Below the pieces are notes generated by a model. It was not told the DNA's origin. It saw nothing but the letters and a program-made list of their open reading frames with translations, and ran no database searches. From an uncultured Lachnospiraceae bacterium (GTDB lineage Bacteria; Bacillota; Clostridia; Lachnospirales; Lachnospiraceae), in assembly GCA_947172705.1 (NCBI GenBank), contig CAMWCA010000019.1, forward strand, positions 1-55,602: 55,602 nt of DNA. Direction: 5' to 3'. A program made the translations under genes and the position numbers. Below are positions 35,702 to 43,435 of this stretch, in pieces (the stretch's first letter is position 1; each line of letters begins with the position of its first letter).

Positions 35702-35948
35702 ATAAAATGATGTGGGTGTCAAAAGCCCTGGCTGGGGAGTGCGCCTGGCAATTTGCACAAAAAAGTTGTGCGCCTTCCATTGTGCAGAGCATTCCGATGA
35801 GCCTCTGAAAGCGAAAATCGTGTTCAACAGAGGCTTCCACGATTTTTGAGTCTCATCTCCATCGCACAAAAGTCAGTTGCACGAACTCTTTTTGTGCAAA
35901 TTGCCAGGCGCACTCCCCAGCCAGCTTTTGACACCCACATCATAAAAT
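35702..35948. mobile_element. MITE-like foldback element with 7-bp target repeats
   Basis: A 233-base element (35709-35941) flanked by perfect direct repeats ATAAAAT (35702-35708 and 35942-35948). Its ends are inverted repeats beginning GATGTGGGTGTCAAAAGC, matching for over 50 bases apart from a two-base indel. The inner part folds further: AAAATCGTG (35814-35822) pairs with CACGATTTT (35838-35846), and AGCCTCTG (35800-35807) with CAGAGGCT (35828-35835), alternative hairpins. No open reading frame of interest and no transposase is inside. It sits between purE and the aminopeptidase, and its long hairpin can also terminate the aminopeptidase transcript. Confidence 0.82.
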
Positions 35949-37997
35949 TTCCTCCAAAGGCGCATTCAGTTCTTCACAGCCCGGCAGCACAAATCTGCCT
36001 TCCTCTATAATTGGGATCACCTGATCCTCCCGGGTCACCACGCTTACCTCCCCCAATTCGTCATAAGGAATGGTAATATCCGTATGGCAGTTAAAGTATG
36101 CCTGCGGATCTCCTTCCTTTCTTTTCAGGGAGCAGGCGTTGTCCCTTGCAATGATCTCTTTTCCATCAGGATTGTAAACTGCTACCTCCTCTGCATGGGA
36201 ATAGCAGGTATCGCCCAGTGCAAAATGAGGACCGGTTTTCTCTGCAATCAGGATGGGAAGTTTATCTTCTATTCCGTATTTTCTTGCCGCCACGAACGCC
36301 GTGGTGTTGGTACCGATGGCAAACTCTCCCAAAGGCAGGGTGTCATGATGATACAATACGTTATCCTGAATATATTTCTGATTTTCTTCTTTGGAAGGGA
36401 AATTACTGCAATTATAATCCACCACCATTCCGTCCCGAAGGGTAATGGAAAGATCCTTATATTCCAGTTCCTGCAAGTACACCCTGCTTACATGCAGCGT
36501 TCCTTCTGTCCCTTCTAAAACCGGAGAGGTAAACACTTCCCCCACAGGGATGTTCACATCCGCCACGCAGTTTTCAAAATTGGTCTGCTTTTTCGAATCT
36601 GTCAACTCATGGAGCATTACCTTCAAATTCGTCCGGTTGCCCTTCATGCCTTTGACCAGCACATACTTCCCCTGATCCAGGGTATCGATCATGATCTGCT
36701 GCATCCGCTGATACAGCTTATAATCCAGAGTGTTGATCCGGATTACCTGATCAAAGATCGCCGGGAAATCTTCTCCTATTTCCGGCGTGGGGAATGCAAT
36801 AATGGTAAAGCTTCTTTCTTCCCCCTTAATATACTGATTCTGCAGCTCTCCCGCCGCTGTCATATATTCCACGATCAGCTTCTGTTGTACCTTGGATAAA
36901 TGGATCGCCTGAGACTTTTCCTTCAATTCCACAGGCGCTTCTCCAAACACCTCCGCCACTGCGGGACCTCCAAACACTGCGGCTTCTTCTTTATATGCCT
37001 CATACCCTTCCTTCAAAGCCTCCAGACGGGTCTGTATTAGCTTTTTATCCAAGATAAGCCCCTGATCGTCCTTATGGTCAAAATCATACTGTTTATTGGG
37101 GATCGCCCCATAATACCCGTTCCGGTTCATGCCTCTTCCCTGAAGAAGGCTGAAATGCGCCCGGTATATGGTAGGTGCAAGCCCCATCTTTTCAAAGTTT
37201 TCCACCGCTTTGCGTATCATGGGTTCAAATCCAAGGCAATAACGAATATTTACCGTTTTCTTTTTGGAAATATCTTTATTCCCTACAAGGAAACCGATCC
37301 GATATCCTTCCGTATAGGTATCCGCCATTTTCTGCAAAGTTTCCTCAGGAAGACTTTTTAAATGCTCGTAAGTTCGAATCTGATTGTCTGTCACATATTC
37401 TCCGAAATAGTATAAATACCTTGAATCAGACAGATCTCCCTGAATGATGTTAAGGGCAAAATCCGCTCCCGGGTCCAGCATATTTTTTAATTTTTCCAGA
37501 GTTGCCTCTCTGGTATAATCGCTCACATACCAGTAAACGATTTCCTTTAAAGCTTCCACATCAGGCTGCCCCCCGCTTTCCGCCTGCTGGCAGCAAAAAG
37601 CGCCGTAGACCTCCAGAAAAAGCTCCATCCGGATCACTGTCTGTCCCAGATTCTGTTCATATACAAATGGAATGATACTCCTGAGTTCCGCATATAAAAA
37701 GGAAAGAAAGCTTCCATAAACCTCCCCCAGCCGCTGTGTGCTGTATTCCGGATCTGCATAGCTTTCCTCATAATGCTCAGGAAGAATATCCTCGTACATT
37801 CTGTAATTTCTTTCCCTAAGCTCCTCTATTGAACAATATCTGATCTCTTCCCCGGCAATAAAATCCCATGTTTCAGAGAGCATATCCAAAAATGCCGCCA
37901 CCCGATTGAAATAATCCTGAAATTCGGGCTGCAATACTTTTTCTTCCTGAATCTCCTGTATTCGTTCTCTTGCCAGTAAAAACCTTTCTCCCACCAT
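35940..37997 (-). CDS. M29-family leucyl aminopeptidase
   Basis: Metal-dependent aminopeptidase of 685 residues. An N-terminal helical part of about 300 residues precedes the M29 domain, so it is longer than the roughly 410-residue classical enzymes. Metal-site residues are visible as NIPVGEVFTSP, LGEFAIGTNTTAF, KTGPHFALGDTCY and NCHTDITIPYD, with the expected Glu, His and Asp. It probably trims peptides in the cytoplasm. The start overlaps the preceding stop by one base. The stop codon TGA is partly made of the inserted foldback element. Without the element it would read TAA at the same codon, so the protein is unchanged. Confidence 0.9.
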   Translation of the reverse strand: MVGERFLLARERIQEIQEEKVLQPEFQDYFNRVAAFLDMLSETWDFIAGEEIRYCSIEELRERNYRMYEDILPEHYEESYADPEYSTQRLGEVYGSFLSFLYAELRSIIPFVYEQNLGQTVIRMELFLEVYGAFCCQQAESGGQPDVEALKEIVYWYVSDYTREATLEKLKNMLDPGADFALNIIQGDLSDSRYLYYFGEYVTDNQIRTYEHLKSLPEETLQKMADTYTEGYRIGFLVGNKDISKKKTVNIRYCLGFEPMIRKAVENFEKMGLAPTIYRAHFSLLQGRGMNRNGYYGAIPNKQYDFDHKDDQGLILDKKLIQTRLEALKEGYEAYKEEAAVFGGPAVAEVFGEAPVELKEKSQAIHLSKVQQKLIVEYMTAAGELQNQYIKGEERSFTIIAFPTPEIGEDFPAIFDQVIRINTLDYKLYQRMQQIMIDTLDQGKYVLVKGMKGNRTNLKVMLHELTDSKKQTNFENCVADVNIPVGEVFTSPVLEGTEGTLHVSRVYLQELEYKDLSITLRDGMVVDYNCSNFPSKEENQKYIQDNVLYHHDTLPLGEFAIGTNTTAFVAARKYGIEDKLPILIAEKTGPHFALGDTCYSHAEEVAVYNPDGKEIIARDNACSLKRKEGDPQAYFNCHTDITIPYDELGEVSVVTREDQVIPIIEEGRFVLPGCEELNAPLEEIL

Positions 37998-38320
37998 TAT
38001 TCTACATACGCTCCTGCAAATAATATCAAACTGAGCATCCCAGCTGCCAGAACATTGACCCCGATCCCCAGTACCGTAAACAGCCTGAATTTATCCTTTT
38101 CCACCGTAGACCAAAGCCCCAGCACCATTCCCACCGTCATAAAGAGAATTGCCAGAACCGCCGCTGCGCCGTACCTGTCGGCAGGCGTTCCATCGTTTAA
38201 ATATGCCTTGTAAACCGCAATACCCAAGGTTATATTACCAAGGATACCCAGAATCGTTGACATGATTCCTTTTTGGGTATGCTCTTTGTTTGTAAATATA
38301 AATCCCTTTGATCTTAACAT
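37997..38320 (-). CDS. Small membrane protein, DUF6142-like
   Basis: Protein of 107 residues with three hydrophobic helices (about residues 20-40, 50-70 and 83-103). The opening MLRSKGFIFTNKEHTQKGIMS resembles DUF6142 proteins of Clostridia, recalled by pattern only. GGAAGG lies close before the ATG. It is coupled to the aminopeptidase downstream. Function unknown. Confidence 0.7.
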   Translation of the reverse strand: MLRSKGFIFTNKEHTQKGIMSTILGILGNITLGIAVYKAYLNDGTPADRYGAAAVLAILFMTVGMVLGLWSTVEKDKFRLFTVLGIGVNVLAAGMLSLILFAGAYVE

Positions 38321-38337
38321 GCCTTCCGCCTATCACA

Positions 38338-38490
38338 TTAAAATAAGATTTTTGATTTGCCGGCAAGCAGCTTTGCGCCGCCTATGATCATTAAAATGCC
38401 GCACACAATACCTGTGACCAGCGTCACCACGCCTACCGCTATACTCATTGCACCCGCTCCGTTCATCGTCTTGTAAACCTTCTCTTCCAT
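38338..38490 (-). CDS. 50-residue single-helix membrane peptide
   Basis: Small gene between pyrE and the DUF6142-like gene. AAAGGAG lies eight bases before the ATG. The first 14 residues are polar, followed by one or two Gly-rich hydrophobic segments (AVGVVTLVTGIVCGILMIIGG) and a basic tail ending KSKILF. It lies 43 bases after pyrE and 17 bases before the next gene, so it is in the same transcript. Role unknown. Its strong ribosome site and fit in the operon support it. Confidence 0.72.
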   Translation of the reverse strand: MEEKVYKTMNGAGAMSIAVGVVTLVTGIVCGILMIIGGAKLLAGKSKILF

Positions 38491-38533
38491 GCTGCCGCTC
38501 CTTTCTTGATCCGCCTTGGGAAAATCTCCTTAT

Positions 38534-39208
38534 TTATTTTGCGCCATACTGCTGATAATAAACGTCGATCGCCTCTTTTATGGTATCGTCAATATACACC
38601 TGACCTTTATAGGGCTTATTATATAAATATTCCACAACCTCTTCCATATTCACAATCGCATTTGCATCAAAGCCGTACTTTTCTTTTATCTCCATAAGGG
38701 CGCTCTTTTCGCTCTGCCCCCGCTCCATGCGGTTTAGGGATACCATAAGCCCTTTGATCTCCACATCCGCCTGGGCTGTGATGATGGGATAAGTCTCCTC
38801 AATGGATTTTCCGGAGGTGGTCACATCCTCGATGATCACCACCCTGTCGCCGTCCTTTAACTTGCTTCCCAGCAGAATACCGGTATCCCCGTGATCCTTA
38901 ACCTCCTTGCGGTTGGAACAATAGCGGACATCTTTTCCATACAACTCGCTGATCGCCATGGTGGTCGCCACGCTTAGGGGAATTCCCTTATAGGCGGGTC
39001 CAAAGAGCACATCAAAATCCAGACCGTAGTGGTCGTGGATCGCCCTAGCATAATATTCCCCCAGCCTGCGGAGCTGGGTGCCGGTCACATAGCCCCCTGC
39101 ATTCATGAAGAAGGGGGATTTTCTGCCGCTCTTTAATGTAAATTCGCCGAACTTCAACACCTGACTGTCTACCATAAATTCTATAAACTGTTTCTTGTAT
39201 TCTTCCAT
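38534..39208 (-). CDS. pyrE: Orotate phosphoribosyltransferase
   Basis: Makes OMP from orotate and PRPP, the fifth step of pyrimidine synthesis. 224 residues with KSGRKSPFFMNAGG, the substrate segment FGPAYKGIPLSVATTMA and the PRPP loop VVIIEDVTTSGKSI. GGAGG precedes the ATG. No other pyr genes are in the window. It leads an operon with a small membrane peptide, a DUF6142-like protein and the aminopeptidase. Confidence 0.96.
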   Translation of the reverse strand: MEEYKKQFIEFMVDSQVLKFGEFTLKSGRKSPFFMNAGGYVTGTQLRRLGEYYARAIHDHYGLDFDVLFGPAYKGIPLSVATTMAISELYGKDVRYCSNRKEVKDHGDTGILLGSKLKDGDRVVIIEDVTTSGKSIEETYPIITAQADVEIKGLMVSLNRMERGQSEKSALMEIKEKYGFDANAIVNMEEVVEYLYNKPYKGQVYIDDTIKEAIDVYYQQYGAK

Positions 39209-39263
39209 ATTTCCTCCATCCCAAAGCGTTTTACGCTGAGAATCTCCTTTTTAAACCGCTTTT

Positions 39264-39292
39264 AGTATACCAACAATTTCCTGTGGTTTCAA
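39264..39292 (-). promoter_or_regulatory. pyrE promoter
   Basis: TTGAAA (39292-39287), 17-base spacer, TATACT (39269-39264) on the minus strand. The leader of about 50 bases has a small AGCGT/ACGCT hairpin but no PyrR attenuator that I can recognise. Confidence 0.65.
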
Positions 39293-39368
39293 CTTAAAGC
39301 TTTATTTTTAACAATCAATTCATATTTTGTTTGGAATATTGGGAATTAATTATAATAATACAAAACCG

Positions 39369-39503
39369 ATGCTGTTCATCGTTATAAATCCAAATAAACT
39401 ACAAAAGTGGATGGAACAACTCCACCCACTGCTGTTAATCGATTGTTTTGACTGGACAATCTAACCACTTTTAAACGAGCATTTTAGCTGAACGCTCTAA
39501 CAG
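39369..39503. other. Structured non-coding stretch between surface-protein gene and pyrE
   Basis: A 350-base gap (39209-39563) holds the pyrE promoter and this cluster of possible stems: CGATG/CATCG around 39367-39380, GTGGATGGA with TCCACCCAC (39407-39429), and CTGTTA (39432-39437) with TAACAG (39498-39503) enclosing GATTGT/ACAATC and GAGC/GCTC hairpins. An alternative long pair AAAAGTGG (39403-39410)/CCACTTTT (39465-39472) competes. It may be the 3' end of the surface-protein mRNA, or a small RNA. Pairing works on either strand. Confidence 0.35.
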
Positions 39504-39563
39504 TTTCACAAATATTTTTATTTGTGCATTTATTATACGCGATCAGCATAAAAAGTCAATATT

Positions 39564-41516
39564 TTATTTATAAATTAATGCATAAGCATAAAAAGTATTT
39601 GTCCTGAAGGTAATTGTTTCCGGCATCTTGTCCAAATCATCATAAATAACAGGCTGCCCTTCTTTTGTCACGCATATCATTTTATATACCCTATCCGGTT
39701 GATAAATAGCTTCCGGAATTTTTATGGTAATTTCCACTTCCTTATCCATGCTGTATGTTATCTGATGTGCCGGATAAATATTATAGGTTCTTCCTATTGT
39801 ATAATCGTCAAGAACAGCCTCAAAGGAAGCAAAGCACATAGGACCCTGCATGGCGTTTTTGATTTCTACATAATAATCGTTTTCTTCTGCAAGGGTATAA
39901 TCGATCTTTTCTTTGCCTTTGCATCCGTAACGCTTTATCTCATCGGGCGTAACCGGCTTCCACACAGGATAAACCGCCATTTCTTCACTGGAAGAATCTG
40001 TTGAGTCGCTGCCATCTCCATTTTCATCATTCATATCTGTCATTGCCTCCTCCTGTGTTTCTGCAAATGCAAAGGTACTGAAATGAGCAATGGTGAAGGA
40101 GACCGTTCCATTACCGTTATTCCTGGGCAAAATCGTTTCATAAGAACCATCCGCCGAACTGTAATGAAGAATAAACAGGCGGTTAATATTCATCCCATCG
40201 GGCACCGGAAGCGTAACTGTGACAGGAATATCCAATTCTTTTTTAGGTGCGCCATCGATCAGCAAATCCATGTTAAATTGCACAACGTTCCTATATACAT
40301 CGGGATTATAAGGGCTTTCCGCATCAGGTCTTGAAATTTTCAAAGTAACTTCCTGTCCCTTGTCCGCATTCATTCCTGCGCCAAGAACAGAAATCTTTTC
40401 TGAAGCAATTGCCACATCCTCCACAACAGGGGACGACACGGTAATGCCCTGCTCTTCTATGTAGCTGTTCTCAAGCTGCTGCATCTTACTCTGCACACTG
40501 GTATTGGACTGCATTGCAATTTTCAGTTCAGATTTATTAACCTTATCTTCATTCTTTAGGTCATTAACCGCTTCCACGGCATTATCATTTTGAAGGATTT
40601 CTTCCAGCGTTTTGTCTGTTTTGCCAAAAACCACAAACGGTTCAGAGTGAGACGACCATTCACTATTTGCACATTGCTCAGGGTTAGGTGCAAGTGCCTG
40701 TACACTAAAAGTATAGCTGCCTTTTTCTCCCATACGACTGCTAAAATCATATTGAGTTACAGGATATGAATAAATGCCATATATTAAATTCCCATCTTTA
40801 CATAATTCTACATTGTAACCATCTGCATTTTCAACAGTCGTCCACTTCGCCAGTCCTTTCGTCTGACCGTCCCATTCCAGTCCAGTAGGCGTCGATATGG
40901 ATTCTGCTGGTTTTTCATAGTGATAAACCGGACTGATTTGCGATACGCATCCTGCTGAGAAATCCGTTGGGTTATCATTATCGTCTGACGATATTTTAAT
41001 CTGGAAAGTATAATCGCCACTAGGTACTATGAACTGACGCAGATCTTTAGTCACATAACTGCCCTGTTGAACACCTATATCCCCATACATAATGTCCGTG
41101 AACCCCATTCCAGCCGTATATATACGTATTACATAAAACCCAGGTATTGAATCATTTACTTTAAATCTGATAATTCCTGGATCAACCCATTCCAGTTCTG
41201 ACACCCCCACATAATCCAATGCTAAAGGTTTCACCTCTTCAACACCCATTGTTACGACATCAATGTTTAAATTCTCCTCCTCATCTAAATTTAAGGAATC
41301 ATCGCTTTCCGGAGCCAAAACATCTTCCTGTGGTAAGACATTTTCTTCATTTATATCACCATTTGCCTCCAGCTGATCATCGTCCAAATCTACAGTATCT
41401 TCCGAAACCACCGGTTCTTCCGCCGCGGCATTCAATGGCTTCCACATCCAAACTGTCAAGATAAGAACCGAAAATAGAAATACTGCTGGTATTTTCCGAT
41501 ATTTATTATGTTTCAT
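39564..41516 (-). CDS. Secreted surface protein with FN3-like domain
   Basis: Exported protein of 650 residues with a signal peptide (IPAVFLFSVLILTVWMW, cut near AAAEE) and then a highly acidic stretch to about residue 85. Beta-rich domains follow. One is fibronectin type III-like around TPTGLEWDGQTKGLAKWTTV to NSEWSSHSEPFVVFG. A later ZU5/Ig-like part contains TLPVPDGMNINRLFILHY. No LPxTG motif or choline-binding repeat is visible at the C terminus. CAGGAGG lies upstream of the ATG. Role unknown, possibly adhesion or matrix. Confidence 0.75.
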   Translation of the reverse strand: MKHNKYRKIPAVFLFSVLILTVWMWKPLNAAAEEPVVSEDTVDLDDDQLEANGDINEENVLPQEDVLAPESDDSLNLDEEENLNIDVVTMGVEEVKPLALDYVGVSELEWVDPGIIRFKVNDSIPGFYVIRIYTAGMGFTDIMYGDIGVQQGSYVTKDLRQFIVPSGDYTFQIKISSDDNDNPTDFSAGCVSQISPVYHYEKPAESISTPTGLEWDGQTKGLAKWTTVENADGYNVELCKDGNLIYGIYSYPVTQYDFSSRMGEKGSYTFSVQALAPNPEQCANSEWSSHSEPFVVFGKTDKTLEEILQNDNAVEAVNDLKNEDKVNKSELKIAMQSNTSVQSKMQQLENSYIEEQGITVSSPVVEDVAIASEKISVLGAGMNADKGQEVTLKISRPDAESPYNPDVYRNVVQFNMDLLIDGAPKKELDIPVTVTLPVPDGMNINRLFILHYSSADGSYETILPRNNGNGTVSFTIAHFSTFAFAETQEEAMTDMNDENGDGSDSTDSSSEEMAVYPVWKPVTPDEIKRYGCKGKEKIDYTLAEENDYYVEIKNAMQGPMCFASFEAVLDDYTIGRTYNIYPAHQITYSMDKEVEITIKIPEAIYQPDRVYKMICVTKEGQPVIYDDLDKMPETITFRTNTFYAYALIYK

Positions 41517-41608
41517 ATATCATTTCCTCCTGTTATTTATAACTTTTATTATATCAAGCGCAAAAAAACTTCATTTTGATACAAACCACCTGCCTCCTCT
41601 CTTCTTTT

Positions 41609-43027
41609 TTACGTTCCTTTACACTTAATCATCTTGTCAATCCTCATCATTGCACATAAAAGCATAATATATATGAATGGAAGTCTGAATCTGGGATATG
41701 ATCCAATACCAAAAGGCGTCCCGCCACAAATCCAAAAATAGGCAGCAACCCCAATAAGCATCCATTTTTCATACCATTTATATCCGACTGATTTCATAAT
41801 ACAAGCTCCTGCAAAGCACCCAAAAACTCCTGCAAGAAAAACCACCTCTCCTGCCAGGCTTACCCCTGCCAAGGCAAATAAACGATCCTCTCGAACCACA
41901 TACCGAACACTTTCCGCTATTTTCTCTCCAAAATTCTGATCAGATGTCAAAATTGATTTTAAATTTTCTTTTCCCTTCTCAAAAGAATCCGAACAGGCTG
42001 TAAACAAATCGATCTGTCCCGGATATATGCATTCTAATAACATTCCCTTTAAATGGTATTTTATATAAATTGCAGGATGCTCTTTCAGCAACTTCAGCCC
42101 ACTCTCTATCATTTTTTCATTTTCAATGTTATCTGCTGCACTATTGATCCGCTCTTCTCTCTGTACTATTACATCATAGTAATTTTGATTTTTAAGTTCG
42201 GCTTCTACCGCCCCTGCATAATAAACATATGTATTATAGTTTGCAACTGTAGAGACTGTAAATTTTTCCTCTAATAGGTAGTTTCTACAACACCATCCAA
42301 GCATCGGCAATAATGCACATAGTAGAAATTTTATAGAAATCCGTATACCTCTTTTTAAATTTCCATACTCGGTCAGATATACCGTTATCACTCCAATAAA
42401 TATGGCAATTGGCAGATAAACCGCAATAGGACGAAGCAACGATAAGCCTCCGATCAAAAAGCCGCTTCCAATCAAATATTTCTCACTATGCTTTTTCCAG
42501 AACATAACCATCCAATATACAAATAAAAGAACTAATGATTGAAATAATGCATCCGTTAAAATTTGAGTGTTATAAAATATGCTTTGCAAATCAATCGCAT
42601 ATAATATTTCTGCTGTCATCCTTACTTTATTTGAAGAAATAAATATTCTGAGCAATTTTCGCCAAATCAAAAAGATACCTATATTTACACTTTGCTGCAG
42701 CATAATAGCCACTAAGAAAAAATATTTTTTTGATATCAGCATGCATCCACTCAAAAACAAAGGATATATAGGCGTTCTAAATAATTCGTTGGATGCGCCC
42801 ATTCCAAAATGCATGGATTCAACAAGGGATTCTGCAAGACTGATATATCTTGAACTATCTACCGCCATGTAGGCTCCTCTATTGATTACAATACTGCTTA
42901 CTATAACGCGCAGAAAAACAGCCCCCCATAAAATCCAGTTTGTGTCCTTACTTAACCATAGCCATTTCCTGCCTCCTAAACTCATTTTCCATTTTCTCTC
43001 TTTCCCGATTTTACTTCTGTTTTTCAT
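41609..43027 (-). CDS. Multi-pass membrane protein, GT-C glycosyltransferase-like
   Basis: Membrane protein of up to 472 residues with about ten hydrophobic helices. An early extracytoplasmic loop reads YMAVDSSRYISLAESLVE and then ELFRTPIYPLFLSGC, the pattern of GT-C enzymes that use polyprenyl-linked sugars (ArnT/PMT-like, inferred). The promoter -10 (TAGAAT) ends two bases before the ATG at 43027, so translation probably begins further in, perhaps at Met15, near 42985. It is divergent from the small XRE regulator, with that regulator's operators over its promoter. Confidence 0.68.
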   Translation of the reverse strand: MKNRSKIGKERKWKMSLGGRKWLWLSKDTNWILWGAVFLRVIVSSIVINRGAYMAVDSSRYISLAESLVESMHFGMGASNELFRTPIYPLFLSGCMLISKKYFFLVAIMLQQSVNIGIFLIWRKLLRIFISSNKVRMTAEILYAIDLQSIFYNTQILTDALFQSLVLLFVYWMVMFWKKHSEKYLIGSGFLIGGLSLLRPIAVYLPIAIFIGVITVYLTEYGNLKRGIRISIKFLLCALLPMLGWCCRNYLLEEKFTVSTVANYNTYVYYAGAVEAELKNQNYYDVIVQREERINSAADNIENEKMIESGLKLLKEHPAIYIKYHLKGMLLECIYPGQIDLFTACSDSFEKGKENLKSILTSDQNFGEKIAESVRYVVREDRLFALAGVSLAGEVVFLAGVFGCFAGACIMKSVGYKWYEKWMLIGVAAYFWICGGTPFGIGSYPRFRLPFIYIMLLCAMMRIDKMIKCKGT

Positions 43028-43033
43028 ATATTC

Positions 43034-43076
43034 TAGTAAAGATATTTACTAAAGTCAATAGTAAATATTTTTACTA
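43034..43076. promoter_or_regulatory. Two perfect 18-bp operators over a divergent promoter
   Basis: TAGTAAA-GATA-TTTACTA (43034-43051) and TAGTAAA-TATT-TTTACTA (43059-43076) are both perfect 7-4-7 palindromes, centres 25 bp apart. On the minus strand TTGACT (43059-43054 region), a 17-base spacer and TAGAAT form the promoter of the membrane-protein gene, lying across the first operator. On the plus strand TATGAT (43075-43080) touches the second. The XRE protein encoded just downstream is the likely binder. Confidence 0.75.
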
Positions 43077-43122
43077 TGATAAGCTAACACTATTAGAATG
43101 TTCCAAATCTGTGAGGTTTTAC

Positions 43123-43395
43123 ATGGACTATATTACCCGTATCAGAAATTTAAGAGAAGATCATGACAAGACCCAGCAGGAAATCGCAGAGCTTCTTGGC
43201 ACTTCACAGACTATGTATGCCCGCTACGAAAGAGGGGCTAACGAAATGCCAATCAGACATTTAATTAAATTGGCTGCCTATTATCATGTGAGTCTGGATT
43301 ATTTATGCGGTCTGACCGACCATAAGAAAGCTTATCCCCCTTCAGTGAAATCCCAAACAAGTTTAAAAGGAGCGTCACAAAGAACTAACTTTTAG
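43123..43395 (+). CDS. Small XRE-family regulator
   Basis: DNA-binding protein of 90 residues. The helix-turn-helix spans about residues 5-60 (TQQEIAELLGTSQTMYARYE), followed by a short polar tail. GAGG lies six bases before the ATG. A longer reading from 42940 runs back through the divergent promoter and is not real. It probably controls itself and the divergent membrane-protein gene through the two palindromes. Its stop lies within the loop of the terminator. Confidence 0.85.
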   Translation: MDYITRIRNLREDHDKTQQEIAELLGTSQTMYARYERGANEMPIRHLIKLAAYYHVSLDYLCGLTDHKKAYPPSVKSQTSLKGASQRTNF

Positions 43396-43416
43396 TTACA
43401 GAGTGACCCTCCTTTT
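43365..43416. terminator. Bidirectional terminator
   Basis: AAAAGGAG (43365-43372) pairs with CTCCTTTT (43409-43416), continuing after one mismatch with GTCAC/GTGAC, and an inner AACTAA/TTAGTT hairpin. A-rich before and T-rich after, it serves the XRE gene on the plus strand and the ATPase gene on the minus strand. Confidence 0.7.
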
Positions 43417-43435
43417 TCCATTTTTTAAATTAATG

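Noticed and set aside
35641..35940. Purine riboswitch before purEMND
   Set aside because: The stretch is explained by the foldback element with its flanking repeats and lies upstream of the likely promoter. No purine-aptamer core was found.
41195..41220. Sequence resembling the end of the foldback element (TGTGGGGGTGTCAGA)
   Set aside because: It is coding sequence of the surface protein (DYVGVSEL), lacks a partner end and flanking repeats, and differs at several positions.
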